DNA of 64,000 nt from Candidatus Saccharicenans sp. (lineage in GTDB: Bacteria; Acidobacteriota; Aminicenantia; Aminicenantales; Saccharicenantaceae): assembly GCA_030017715.1 (NCBI GenBank), contig JASEIU010000003.1, positions 186,001 through 250,000 of the forward strand, in the 5' to 3' direction. This document shows, piece by piece, positions 8,430 through 16,653 of the stretch (position 1 is its first letter; each line of letters starts with the position of its first letter). The notes beneath the pieces are model-generated. The model did no database searches, had not been told where the DNA came from, and was given only the letters and a program-made list of their open reading frames with translations. Made by a program: the position numbers and the translations under genes.

Positions 8430-9782
8430 TTGGCTGCTGGGGGCAGAATTTCCGAATATCTTTTCGGCTGGTTCAGAAAATCGCCGGCGCCCGCCCGCCG
8501 GGCCCTTCTGGCTTCCTGCTTCGGCTGGATGCTCGATTCCTTCGACGTCATGCTTTATGCCCTGGTGCTGGCCCACCTGATGCACGACCTGTCGATGTCC
8601 AAACCGACAGCCGGGCTGCTGGGATCGCTGACCCTTCTGGCTTCAGCTTTTGGCGGAATGACCTTCGGAGTGGTGGCCGACCGAATGGGCCGCACGGTGG
8701 CTCTGCGGACGAGCATTCTGATTTACTCGGTTTTCACCTTTATGTGCGGCTTGAGCCAGAATGTCTTCCAGCTCGGACTTTTCCGGGTGTTCCTGGGACT
8801 GGGCATGGGCGGCGAGTGGGCTTCGGGCGCAGCTCTGGTTTCGGAGTATTTTCCCTCCGAACACCGGGGAAAAGCCCTTGGTTTTATGCAGAGCTTCTGG
8901 GCGGTCGGTTATGCCCTGGCGGCTCTGGTGACGGCCATCATCCTGCCAAAGCTCGGCTGGAGAGCGGTATTCTTTGTCGGGATACTGCCGGCCCTGCTGG
9001 TTTTCTGGATCAGGTCCAGGGTTGACGAGCCTGAGCTGTGGAAAAAAGCGAGAAAAAGGGAGCGGAAGATTGAGTATGAAGAAGATCATAACAGAAGCGC
9101 CAATTCCAACCTTCAGGCCGTGGGGAAAAATCCTTCTAAAAAGATAACCGGAGAAGCAACTGATTACAGCCGGCAGAAAACAAAGCCGATCCTTTCTGGA
9201 AGGCTGCTCCGGGTGACCCTGGCCGTAACCCTGATGAACGCCCTGACGATGTTCGCCTGGTGGGGCTTTAACCTCTGGATTCCGGGTTATCTGTCTTTGG
9301 GCGAAACTCAGGGCGGAATGGGGCTCAGCACCCGCCACATGTCCTCTCTGGTCGTTTTCATGCAGCTTGGCATGTGGCTCGGGTATTTGACTTTTGGTTA
9401 CATAAGCGATTCGCTCGGACGAAAAAAGAGCTATGTCTTCTATCTTATTTCAGCCAGTCTTCTGGTCTTTCTTTATTCCATTGCCCGCACTCCCCTTCTT
9501 CTTTTCTTTCTGGGCCCGGTGGTGGCCTTTTTCGGGACCGGATATTTTTCAGGCTTTGGAGCTCTGACGGCCGAACTATATCCCACCCGAATTAGAGCAA
9601 CTCTCCAGGGAATAACCTACAACAGTGGCCGTATTGTCTCGGCCATAGCCCCGCTGGCCATCGGCTCGGTGGCCCAGGATCAGGGCTTCCGGGTGGCCTT
9701 CTGGCTGGTTTCGGCCGCCTTCGTTCTGGCTGCTTCATCCTGGAGCCTGATTCCCGAAACCAGAGGCAAAGAGCTGGAATAA
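8430..9782 (+). CDS. MFS transporter, metabolite:H+ symporter-like
   Basis: This 450-residue inner-membrane carrier has twelve predicted membrane segments in two halves, joined by a long charged loop (about residues 195-250). Major facilitator motifs are clear: DRMGRTVALR after TM2 (motif A), GLGMGGEWASGAALVSEYFP in TM4-5, which is typical of the sugar/aromatic-acid:H+ symporter branch, and DSLGRKKSYV in the second half. The start is TTG 8430 with AGGAGA eight bases upstream. It lies 16 bases after the TipAS gene and is co-oriented. Members of this branch (sialic acid, benzoate, lactate and similar acids) import organic acids, which fits the divergent hydratase/lyase cassette next door. Import of an organic acid is inference; the family is certain. 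Confidence 0.88.
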   Translation: MAAGGRISEYLFGWFRKSPAPARRALLASCFGWMLDSFDVMLYALVLAHLMHDLSMSKPTAGLLGSLTLLASAFGGMTFGVVADRMGRTVALRTSILIYSVFTFMCGLSQNVFQLGLFRVFLGLGMGGEWASGAALVSEYFPSEHRGKALGFMQSFWAVGYALAALVTAIILPKLGWRAVFFVGILPALLVFWIRSRVDEPELWKKARKRERKIEYEEDHNRSANSNLQAVGKNPSKKITGEATDYSRQKTKPILSGRLLRVTLAVTLMNALTMFAWWGFNLWIPGYLSLGETQGGMGLSTRHMSSLVVFMQLGMWLGYLTFGYISDSLGRKKSYVFYLISASLLVFLYSIARTPLLLFFLGPVVAFFGTGYFSGFGALTAELYPTRIRATLQGITYNSGRIVSAIAPLAIGSVAQDQGFRVAFWLVSAAFVLAASSWSLIPETRGKELE

Positions 9783-9899
9783 AGAAAGGTTCAGCTCCGG
9801 ATTGGCCTGACGAAAGAAAATTATTAGGCTTAGTAACTATTAGATTTCGTCCAATTGAGTCCGGACCTTCAAAGCACGACCTCGAAGAAAGAAAGAAGT

Positions 9900-10070
9900 A
9901 TCACCCCGGCTTTTTGACCAGCCCCAACTCCAGCAAAAAGAGAAATCTTTCTGTTTTCGTCTTCGGCGGCAAAAAAAAGATTGAAGGCGGGTGGCGCAGG
10001 CTGTCTCCCGCCGCCGGCTGCGTCAGGGGTTTCCCCGGGGGGACGAGTGGGCAGCGCCGTAAACTGACCA
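9900..10070 (-). repeat. dispersed intergenic repeat, diverged reverse copy
   Basis: Read on the minus strand this contains, in order, a GGTCAG...ACGGCG end, GGGGAAACCCC, GAGACAGCC and GCCACCC, then GCCGCCGAAGACGAAAACAG and GGGGCTGGTCAAAAAG. The same blocks in the same order occur at 31932-32110 on the plus strand (GGGAACCCCTTCC, GAGACAGACC, GCCACCC, GCCGCCGGTCAGGAAAACAG, GGGGCTGATCAAAAGG). It is the most diverged copy found. Confidence 0.6.
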
Positions 10071-10176
10071 TCCAGCCGACCGGAGCCATCACAGAAAAAA
10101 AGAAAAGATCAGAATTGACTTAACCCGCGAATAAATTTATAGGCTGACGTCTTATCCTGTCGCTAACAGCCAAATT

Positions 10177-10193
10177 CCTACTAAACAAGTAGG
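10177..10193. promoter_or_regulatory. near-palindromic CCTACTAA-type site
   Basis: CCTACTAAACAAGTAGG is an imperfect 17-bp inverted repeat that matches the perfect one at 45903-45919. It lies just after the stop codon of the aldehyde oxidoreductase gene (minus strand) and far from any start, so it may be non-functional or a relic. The symmetry resembles Rrf2-family (IscR/CymR/NsrR) operators. Confidence 0.35.
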
Positions 10194-10199
10194 ATTAAA

Positions 10200-12158
10200 T
10201 CATTCCAGGCCGTATTCTTCAAGGAGTTTGGCCGGCACCAGGCCCTCGGCCGACCACTTCCACTGCCGGTAATAGGCATCCAGGATGGCATTGTAATAAA
10301 CAGGGTCTAGGCGCTTTCCGGCCTGGGGGCCGGCGGTCAGCGGCTCGGCAAACTTCGGGGGAATGAAGGCATCATACTCCCGCCTTCTCCCCTGCTGATT
10401 ATTGACGAAGCGCTCGAGAATATAGATCCGCCTTCCACATTCCTTAAGGCTCTCGGCCGTGTATTCAATCCCGGTCAGCGCCCGGTACATCTCGAGAAAA
10501 TCGGGGGAGGCAAAGTCTTCCGTGAAGAAGTCGCACAGCCCGAGTGAGTCAGTCAGAGCCTTGCCGGTCTGGCTTCCGGCCACATAGGAAGCTAAGTTTT
10601 CCGCCCCGCTTAGCCCGCCCTCCTCGGCCTGAATGGTCCAGGCGTAGGTATGGTCTCCCCGGCCGCGGTTTGAGGTCCCGTAAGCCGTAAACATGCCCGG
10701 GAAGACTTTGGGCTCAATGCCGGCATAGCCCAGCCCGGCATAGGCGGTCGTCAGACAGCGGACAATCTCTTCCGGGCTGGCCCCGGCAGTTGATTTAATC
10801 AGCTCGTCGACGACCAGGTCGGTCGGCCTGGCTAACAGCCGCCCGCAGTCGCTTCGGCCGTAAGCGATATCCTCCAGCGCCTTAATCATGCTCGCGGTAT
10901 GGCCAAACTCCGGAGCTCCGGGCAGCGGCCACCAGCCCTTCTCCCTGAGCTCCATGGCTCCGGCCATAACGCTGCCGAAGGTCATGGTATCGACCCCGAG
11001 TTCATTGCAGAGGTGGTTTAAGTAGAAAATTCCGTCGCGGTCGGTAAGACAGCAGTTTATCCACAGGGCAATGGTTTCAAATTCGGGTCGCACTCCCTCG
11101 TGAGCGTACGGCCCGCTGTTTACGGCCGCGCTCCTGGTGCACATGATGTGTCGGCAGCGGTTGCAGACTTTATGCTTCCCGGCAATCTCCAGAAAAGCGG
11201 CCGTTGATACTCTCTTATAAAGCTCCGGGTCAAAATAGCCTTCATCAAAATTATGCCAGGGGAGATATCCGCCCTTCTGGCCCAGATATCCACCGTTAAA
11301 AGCCCGGTCGAGCCACCAGGTGGTCCCGGTTTCCGGACGGAAGGAAGCCGTCCAGTTGGGGTCATGGACGTGGCTGTTGACGGATTCATCTATGGCCCTG
11401 GACTTTTCCAGAAATTTCTCCCGGTCATAGAACTCCGGTAATTGTCGACCGTAAGCGGTAATGGCCACCAGATTCTTTGAGCCGAAGACCGCTCCGGCTC
11501 CGCCCCGACCAAAATTGCGGTGGTAATCGTTGGTCAAACAGGCCAAGGCCACTTGATTCCAGCCAGCCGGCCCGGCACAGACAGTGGAAGAACCGGGATG
11601 CTTCTGGCTCAGGAAATCGGTGGTCTCGGAGGCCCTCCGCAGCACCTTCCGGCCGTTAATTTCTTCAAAGAGTTCCGGTTCCGCTTCAATTATCTGGACC
11701 TTCCCTTCAACCACCAGAAGGCGAACCGGTTTTTCAGCCCGACCGTCTATGATGATCTGGTCAAAACCCGCCCTTTTAAGCATGTTGGGGAAAAGTCCGC
11801 CGCAGCTGGAATGGGTCAGGAGGCCGAAAACCGGAGGCCTGTGCCCCAGCCACTCTTTTTGCGCCGGAGAATAGGTAAAAGGACTGATAAAAGAGCAGGA
11901 GCCGCGCCCGGCTGTCGGCACGGCCGTATCGTTAAGCGAGGAATTCCCGATTACGATCCGGTTGGCCGGAGACAGCGGGTCCTTAAGCCAGCCTCTTTCT
12001 TTAAGATGCTGATAGATGAGATAGGCCTGAACACCACGTCCGCCAAGATACAGGCGGTAAATATGGGGTGGCGCTTCTCTGATTTCGACCCGGCCGCAGC
12101 TCAGGTCGACCAAAGCCCATTTCCCGGTATAGCCGTAGATTTTTTTCTGGTCAGCCAT
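10200..12158 (-). CDS. aldehyde:ferredoxin oxidoreductase (tungsten/molybdopterin family)
   Basis: This 652-residue cytoplasmic enzyme of the AOR family oxidises aldehydes to acids with ferredoxin. The N-terminal AFOR domain begins GYTGKWALVDLSCGRVE (about residue 8) and carries LGGRGVQAYLIY; RGGAGAVFGSKNLVAI lies near 218-233; AYGTSNRGRGDHTYAW (492-507) is the pterin-side motif; LGLCDFF holds C542. Iron-sulfur ligands are C332, C335, C340 and C542. The first three are spaced CX2CX4C (CNRCRHIMC), one residue longer than the CX2CX3C of the characterised archaeal enzyme. The start ATG 12158 follows CAGGAG. The gene is alone, with no MoaD-like or ferredoxin partner beside it. The family is certain; the aldehyde substrate is unknown. 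Confidence 0.9.
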   Translation of the reverse strand: MADQKKIYGYTGKWALVDLSCGRVEIREAPPHIYRLYLGGRGVQAYLIYQHLKERGWLKDPLSPANRIVIGNSSLNDTAVPTAGRGSCSFISPFTYSPAQKEWLGHRPPVFGLLTHSSCGGLFPNMLKRAGFDQIIIDGRAEKPVRLLVVEGKVQIIEAEPELFEEINGRKVLRRASETTDFLSQKHPGSSTVCAGPAGWNQVALACLTNDYHRNFGRGGAGAVFGSKNLVAITAYGRQLPEFYDREKFLEKSRAIDESVNSHVHDPNWTASFRPETGTTWWLDRAFNGGYLGQKGGYLPWHNFDEGYFDPELYKRVSTAAFLEIAGKHKVCNRCRHIMCTRSAAVNSGPYAHEGVRPEFETIALWINCCLTDRDGIFYLNHLCNELGVDTMTFGSVMAGAMELREKGWWPLPGAPEFGHTASMIKALEDIAYGRSDCGRLLARPTDLVVDELIKSTAGASPEEIVRCLTTAYAGLGYAGIEPKVFPGMFTAYGTSNRGRGDHTYAWTIQAEEGGLSGAENLASYVAGSQTGKALTDSLGLCDFFTEDFASPDFLEMYRALTGIEYTAESLKECGRRIYILERFVNNQQGRRREYDAFIPPKFAEPLTAGPQAGKRLDPVYYNAILDAYYRQWKWSAEGLVPAKLLEEYGLE

Positions 12159-12340
12159 ATCAACTCCTGGGAGAAAAATTGGACGGTTTGATTATAAAAG
12201 AACCGGCGCTTGCCGGCAAACCCTTTGTTCAGGCACCATCTCTACTCAGCTCAGATTGCAATTCTGAGGGTCAACCGAAATTAACCTCTTAAAAAGCATC
12301 AGCAATCAAAGAACAAAAGAACCCGGATTGAAGGCCGTTA

Positions 12341-14674
12341 TCAGTTCAGACCGTCCCGGGATCGCCCGGTATAGATGACCGGCCTCGGCAGAAAGATTAT
12401 ATTCAGGCTCTTAATCGTTTCTCCCGGCTTTGTTTCGATCGACATCGGCAGCTCAGTCTGAAGTTTAACCCCTCTCGGGACAGTCTCTTCGTCAACCAAA
12501 AGCTGATAGGCGCCGGGCAGGATGTTCTCAAACACAAAGCGGCCCTGTGGGTCGCTGTAGCAGGTCAATTCTTCAATTCGCCATTGCCTCAGCCCCTCGG
12601 GCAACTTCCCATCCTCGACCGCTTTCAGGATGACCAGAACATCCTTGAGCGGCAGGTCTTCCTCATCAAGCAACCTGTTCTTGTTGACGTCCTGAAAAAC
12701 CGTTCCTCCGATTGTGGCCCCTTCTACCAGCACATATTCCAGCCTGGAAGTCTTCCTCTTTTCCACCACCAGCGCCCGGCGTTCCTGGCCCGACAGGTAG
12801 TACTCGGCCGGAATCCGGCTGATTTCCAGGTTGACCGAATGCAACCCCTCGGACACCCGGCCGAAAACAAACCGGCCCTGGGGGTCGGAACTGACGCTGC
12901 TTCCGTCTTCAAGATAAAAGGGGACGCCGGGGAAAGCCCTGTCCTCCGGGTCAAAAATTCCGTTCAGATTCCGGTCGGAAAAAATCAGACCCTCAACCCG
13001 ACCGAGACCGGTCAGCACCGGTCCGGTAGTCCTTCCCTGATAGGCTGCCGGCTCCCCCCAGTTAAAGCGCCGGTCGATCTTTAAGGTCAGCCAGTAATTG
13101 GCCGGCAGGGCAGATTGAAGCGGCCAGCTGGCCCGAAAATCCAGCCTTAGCTTTAACCCCAGCGGCAGCCACCGGCCCAGGCCCAGGTAGAGCTCGGTTC
13201 TTTGGGAAGACTGACTGGTAAAATACCAGGACCTGAGGTCAAGGTAAGACAGCTCGCCGTAAAAATCGGTGCCGAATAAAAAAGGAGAATAGGTGGCCAG
13301 CCGGAGCCGGGTCAGGTTGGAGAGTTTGTTTTCCAGGTAATCATAATAGCGGCTGTCCTCGGCCTCCAGCAGCAGGTAGGCGCTCTTCAGGTAGCTGTAT
13401 CTGAGCCCCAGATAAAACGAAGGGTAGTTGAAATCGCGCTGGTCGTCGACCCGGTCGTCGTAGTGCTGGAACCTGGCCCGGAGATAGGGGTAAAAACGCC
13501 CCAGATTTTTGGAAAGCTGAAGATAAAAACCAGGGCTTATAAAGCTACGGTAATTTTCCCCCGGGTGACGGGATTCGGCCGCGCTGAGGTCCAGCCTCAG
13601 GGTCAGGTCCGGCCAGGGCGGGGTGACCAGAGAAAATCCGGAATTCATCCGCCAGAAGTCAGTGGTGTTAAGTCCGGAACGCCGGTCGACGTTATCGTGG
13701 TAATAATCCACAGAACCAAAAAGAAAAACCCGTCGCCGGGTCTGATAGCGCCAGGAAGCGAAAAAGCCTTCCTGGTCCCGGTCGTATGCGAACTCGCTGC
13801 TGAGGTTTCGGAAGTCGGCATCCACCCGGCGGTAATTGACCTCAAGCCACCAGCGCTGGCCCTGGAGCAGCGGGCCGAAGCGAATCGAAGTTCCCGGGAC
13901 CCTGGCCTGATCGCTCTCCCCGGTCGACAGGCTGGCCCTGGTATCCATGACAAACCTGGCCCGGTCGTTGAAACGCAGCTCGGATTCCACCAGCAGAATA
14001 TCATTGCTCCTGGTCAGCAACTCGCCGCTCCAGCTTCTTTCATTTTCGCTGTGGAGGAAACCGAAGCCGAGAAAATACTTCTTATCGGGTTCAAAACGGC
14101 CCATAAAACCGGCAGCCGTCTGTTCAGTCAGCGAATAGAAATTGCCCAGCAGGCCGGTCAGCCTGGCCACTTTTCCGCTAAAAACTTGCAGTCCGTACTT
14201 CCTGTGCTCGAAGCCGGCGCTCACTCCCCGCAGATAATTGAAAGCCGGGTAATAATTGGTGAAGCGGTAACCCAGGTTGGTCAACTGCAGGCTGTGGTCG
14301 CCCAGCCTTAAGTTCCAGGATAGACGGCCGACCTGTAAACCCTGCCAGCTCAGGTACCAGTGAGCCGCTTCCAGGCCGGAAGAAGACAGGCGACCGTCAA
14401 ACCAACCGCTCAAAACCCCATAATTGATGAATTTCTGCCGGAGCTCGAGGTGCATAATGTTTTCATATTCATTGGCGTAGAAGGGGCCGACCTGAGAATA
14501 AATGCGGCTTCGGTTCCAGTAAGATAAATTCAGGTACCCTTGCTGGGCGGAAAGTTCAGCGACCGCCGACAGCCCGGAAAGGAATAAGAAAACAAGAAGC
14601 CCGCCGGCAAGATTATCCGGGCGTAAAAAGCCTGGCTTCCGTCCAGCCGTCCGCAATGTCCGCCAGAAGCTCAT
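12341..14674 (-). CDS. outer-membrane usher-like beta-barrel with two C-terminal SdrD_B/carboxypeptidase-regulatory-like domains
   Basis: This encodes 777 residues. A signal peptide (hydrophobic LAGGLLVFLFLSGLSAVAEL, cleaved near residue 43) leads into about 510 residues of alternating, aromatic-rich strands, a typical outer-membrane barrel. LRLGD (122-126) and YLRGV (147-151) are in the order seen near the start of chaperone-usher barrels. From about residue 560 come two related beta-sandwich units, each with a DxNxNxxxDxxD calcium-type motif and an SDPQGRFVF turn, like the plug and C-terminal domains of ushers or SdrD_B repeats. The gene closes a tight minus-strand operon (14 bases after the previous gene) with a PapD-like chaperone and subunit-like genes. 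Function as a pilus or surface-fibre assembly platform is inferred from this context; no canonical usher plug inside the barrel is obvious to me. Confidence 0.6.
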   Translation of the reverse strand: MSFWRTLRTAGRKPGFLRPDNLAGGLLVFLFLSGLSAVAELSAQQGYLNLSYWNRSRIYSQVGPFYANEYENIMHLELRQKFINYGVLSGWFDGRLSSSGLEAAHWYLSWQGLQVGRLSWNLRLGDHSLQLTNLGYRFTNYYPAFNYLRGVSAGFEHRKYGLQVFSGKVARLTGLLGNFYSLTEQTAAGFMGRFEPDKKYFLGFGFLHSENERSWSGELLTRSNDILLVESELRFNDRARFVMDTRASLSTGESDQARVPGTSIRFGPLLQGQRWWLEVNYRRVDADFRNLSSEFAYDRDQEGFFASWRYQTRRRVFLFGSVDYYHDNVDRRSGLNTTDFWRMNSGFSLVTPPWPDLTLRLDLSAAESRHPGENYRSFISPGFYLQLSKNLGRFYPYLRARFQHYDDRVDDQRDFNYPSFYLGLRYSYLKSAYLLLEAEDSRYYDYLENKLSNLTRLRLATYSPFLFGTDFYGELSYLDLRSWYFTSQSSQRTELYLGLGRWLPLGLKLRLDFRASWPLQSALPANYWLTLKIDRRFNWGEPAAYQGRTTGPVLTGLGRVEGLIFSDRNLNGIFDPEDRAFPGVPFYLEDGSSVSSDPQGRFVFGRVSEGLHSVNLEISRIPAEYYLSGQERRALVVEKRKTSRLEYVLVEGATIGGTVFQDVNKNRLLDEEDLPLKDVLVILKAVEDGKLPEGLRQWRIEELTCYSDPQGRFVFENILPGAYQLLVDEETVPRGVKLQTELPMSIETKPGETIKSLNIIFLPRPVIYTGRSRDGLN

Positions 14675-14688
14675 TTGCCTTCCGCCAC

Positions 14689-15195
14689 CTAAATCATAGA
14701 AGCGGTAAAAGTAATGATCTGGGTGTATTCACCGGCAACGTAGTTCCAGGAATTCTGAAAATAAAAAGTGAGTTCGGCCTCCTGAGACCCCCTGTTCCGG
14801 GCCAGCACCAGGCTCTGACCGGCTGCCAGAACCCCATCGCTAAAGGGAGGGTTAGGAGTGGCCCGCCAGGAAATAGCGCTGACGGAAATCACCTGCCCCC
14901 CGGCGCTGACCAGATTGCCCTCAGCTCTGATGGTCAGTTCCCACCTGCGGTTGGGGGGCCAGGTTGCGACCTGAATTCTAACCGGTGTGTCGGCCGCAAC
15001 CGACGGCTCCAGGTCGGGGTCAGCCGGCGGAAAAGTGATGGCCGCGGGATAAATGTTGATGGATACCTCCCAGGATTGCGGATCGCCCCGGGAAGGCAGG
15101 CTGAGGCCGGAAAGAATCAGGAAAAATAAACCCGCGGCGCCGACGGCCAGGATTCTGGCCGGCCAGCCTGATTTGACATAAGTCCCGGATTTCAT
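14689..15195 (-). CDS. exported beta-rich subunit-like protein D
   Basis: This encodes 168 residues with an N-terminal signal sequence (AVGAAGLFFLILSGLSL, cleavage near residue 38). The mature part is a string of beta strands: WEVSINIYPAAITF, VRIQVATWPPN, WELTIRAEG, ISWRATP, ELTFYFQNS and the terminal strand AGEYTQIITFTASM. The closing GEY/GTY...T strand is the same style as in subunits at 15202 and 16707 and recalls pilin subunits of archaic (Csu-type) chaperone-usher systems, which end in a GTYxDTVTVT strand. It lies 6 bases after the previous gene and 14 before the barrel gene. It could be an adhesin-type or minor subunit. I do not recognise a named family with certainty. Confidence 0.6.
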   Translation of the reverse strand: MKSGTYVKSGWPARILAVGAAGLFFLILSGLSLPSRGDPQSWEVSINIYPAAITFPPADPDLEPSVAADTPVRIQVATWPPNRRWELTIRAEGNLVSAGGQVISVSAISWRATPNPPFSDGVLAAGQSLVLARNRGSQEAELTFYFQNSWNYVAGEYTQIITFTASMI

Positions 15196-15201
15196 CTTGG
15201 T

Positions 15202-15747
15202 CTACACACCTTCTACCAAAACGGTGACTGTCGTCCGGTAGGAACCCGGAGCCATACTCGGGTCCTCGGCAAAAAAGAAGTAAAGATAACCGGTAAAACT
15301 CCCCGGACCGGCAAACCGGGCTACCAGAACCGGGGAAGCCTTGCTCAGTTGACCTCCATAAAAGTTGCTGCCTTCCGCCTGCCAGCTTATTCTTTCTGCC
15401 GGTATGGTATACCCGGTCGAGCTATCCAGCAGGTCGGAAGAAACCAGGAACCAGACGTTGGTGCTGGAATTATAATCGTTGTTGGTCTTGACCGTCACTT
15501 CAAACCGGCCTTCGTTGGCCGGAATAGTCTGGGGCACTCCGGTTGAGGAACTCCGGGTAAAAGAGACCTGGCTGGTGTTGAGTTCGAGCCGGAAGCGCCT
15601 GGCCACCAGGACCGTCACTCCCAGGTTAGCCGCGCTCTGGGCCAGCAACTGTCCCAGAGTCAAACCGGCCCAGGCCAGCAGGACGGCCAGGGCCAGCCTC
15701 CGTCCTTGATTTCTTTTATTCCGGATTGCCTGCCCGGTTCTTTCCAT
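15202..15747 (-). CDS. exported beta-rich subunit-like protein C
   Basis: This encodes 181 residues, starting at ATG 15747. A basic N-terminus is followed by a hydrophobic segment ALAVLLAWAGLTLGQLLA, with a likely cleavage site near residue 37. The mature protein has VTVLVARRFRLELNTSQVSF, GRFEVTVKTNND, an ISWQAEG strand, LVARFAGPGSFTGYLYFFF and the closing PGSYRTTVTVLVEGV strand. That last strand is again pilin-like and could be the segment that donates or docks in a neighbour. It sits 16 bases after the chaperone gene and 6 before subunit D in one operon. Assignment as a surface-fibre subunit rests on the operon and on shared architecture with 14689-15195 and 16707-17228, not on a recognised family. 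Confidence 0.6.
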   Translation of the reverse strand: MERTGQAIRNKRNQGRRLALAVLLAWAGLTLGQLLAQSAANLGVTVLVARRFRLELNTSQVSFTRSSSTGVPQTIPANEGRFEVTVKTNNDYNSSTNVWFLVSSDLLDSSTGYTIPAERISWQAEGSNFYGGQLSKASPVLVARFAGPGSFTGYLYFFFAEDPSMAPGSYRTTVTVLVEGV

Positions 15748-15763
15748 TTTCCTGCCTTGGCGA

Positions 15764-16567
15764 CTATTTAAGCGTAATATCTTTTTCCAGGGCCAGCAAC
15801 TCTTCCCGACCGATGTCCAGCTTGACTTCGGCCTTATAGTTCCCGGGCCCCAGCTTTTCTTTGAACGGAATTATTACCCAGCGCTCACTTCCAGGAAGCA
15901 CCGGCTCGTCCGGAACCTCCAGGCTGAGCGCCTTTCGGCCCTCGGCCGCGGTCAATCTGATTTCGCCCTTCAGCCTAAAATGTGTTCGGCCCGGGTTGCT
16001 CAGCTTGAGCCTGATGGCCTGGAAATCGCCGGCGCTGTCGACCACCAGGTCGGTCAGCGAACCCTGTATCTCCACTTTACCCACCAGCACATAGACGGCA
16101 GCCACAATCTTTCCGGTGAAAGCTACCTGCCCCAGCCTTCCGCCGGGCGGAGCCTCTGGCACCTGTTCAAAAGATATTCCGGCGTGGTAGCCTCCCGGTT
16201 GGGTATCGCCGGGCACGGAAACCGTGAACCGGACCGATTTCATCTCCCCCGGCTGCAATCTGAAATCAAACGGATTTACCCTGATCCAATCCCGGCAGGC
16301 AAAAGCCGTTGGCTGATTACCCAGGAAATTCCTGCTGCCGTCCTCCTTGAGCGTCCAGTTCTCGGTATAGACTTTGAGCCTGACCGGTCTGGGGGAATTA
16401 TTCCTGACGTAAATTACTTCCGTCTTCTGACTGCCAGGCCCGACTTTCAGCTCCAGCCTGATGGGCGTGATGCCGAAATAAATCTGGGCCCGAAGCGGCG
16501 GGCACAGCCAGACCGCAAGCACGACAGCCAGCAAAAACCGCGACCAGCCTGTGAACCGGCCTCTCAT
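15764..16567 (-). CDS. PapD-like periplasmic chaperone for fibre subunits
   Basis: This encodes 267 residues from ATG 16567-16565, which has AGGAGG seven bases upstream; an earlier in-frame ATG at 16618 lacks one. The signal peptide (FLLAVVLAVWLCPPLRAQ) is followed by two immunoglobulin-like domains. IYFGITPIRLELKVGPGSQKTEVIYVRNNS is the G/A-strand start of PapD-type domain 1 with its basic cleft residues (R, K); VRLKVYTENW, LQPGEMKSVRFTVSVP and GGYHAGISFEQVP complete domain 1; domain 2 (about 170-267) ends VLPGSERWVIIPFKEKLGPGNYKAEVKL. Such chaperones hold unfolded subunits in the periplasm by strand complementation. It lies between a terminator hairpin and subunit C. Non-pilus DUF916-like Ig proteins are the alternative, but the neighbours favour a chaperone. 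Confidence 0.65.
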   Translation of the reverse strand: MRGRFTGWSRFLLAVVLAVWLCPPLRAQIYFGITPIRLELKVGPGSQKTEVIYVRNNSPRPVRLKVYTENWTLKEDGSRNFLGNQPTAFACRDWIRVNPFDFRLQPGEMKSVRFTVSVPGDTQPGGYHAGISFEQVPEAPPGGRLGQVAFTGKIVAAVYVLVGKVEIQGSLTDLVVDSAGDFQAIRLKLSNPGRTHFRLKGEIRLTAAEGRKALSLEVPDEPVLPGSERWVIIPFKEKLGPGNYKAEVKLDIGREELLALEKDITLK

Positions 16568-16653
16568 CTTCCGGCCTCCTGTTACCAATTTTCCGGTTCT
16601 CCCATTAACCTGAATCAATTCTATGAAAAGCTAAATTTCCGGTCAAATAAGAC

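Larger units (their letters stand above)
9783..10199. other. intergenic stretch with a dispersed-repeat copy and a palindrome
   Basis: This gap lies between the convergent ends of the MFS gene and the aldehyde oxidoreductase gene. It holds a reverse-oriented copy of the dispersed repeat (9900-10070) and the palindromic site at 10177-10193. Short open frames across the repeat are not convincing genes. Confidence 0.6.

Noticed and set aside
8643-9338. Minus-strand frame opposite the MFS gene
   Set aside because: The plus-strand frame shows all MFS motifs and membrane segments; the reverse frame has none of any family.
9901-10123. Short open frames across the repeat as a small gene
   Set aside because: They coincide with the dispersed repeat, have no ribosome-binding site, and other copies do not keep a common open frame.
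13463-14311. A long plus-strand open frame opposite the barrel gene
   Set aside because: The minus-strand protein has a signal peptide, barrel strands and domain motifs; the opposite frame is the usual shadow in GC-rich coding DNA.
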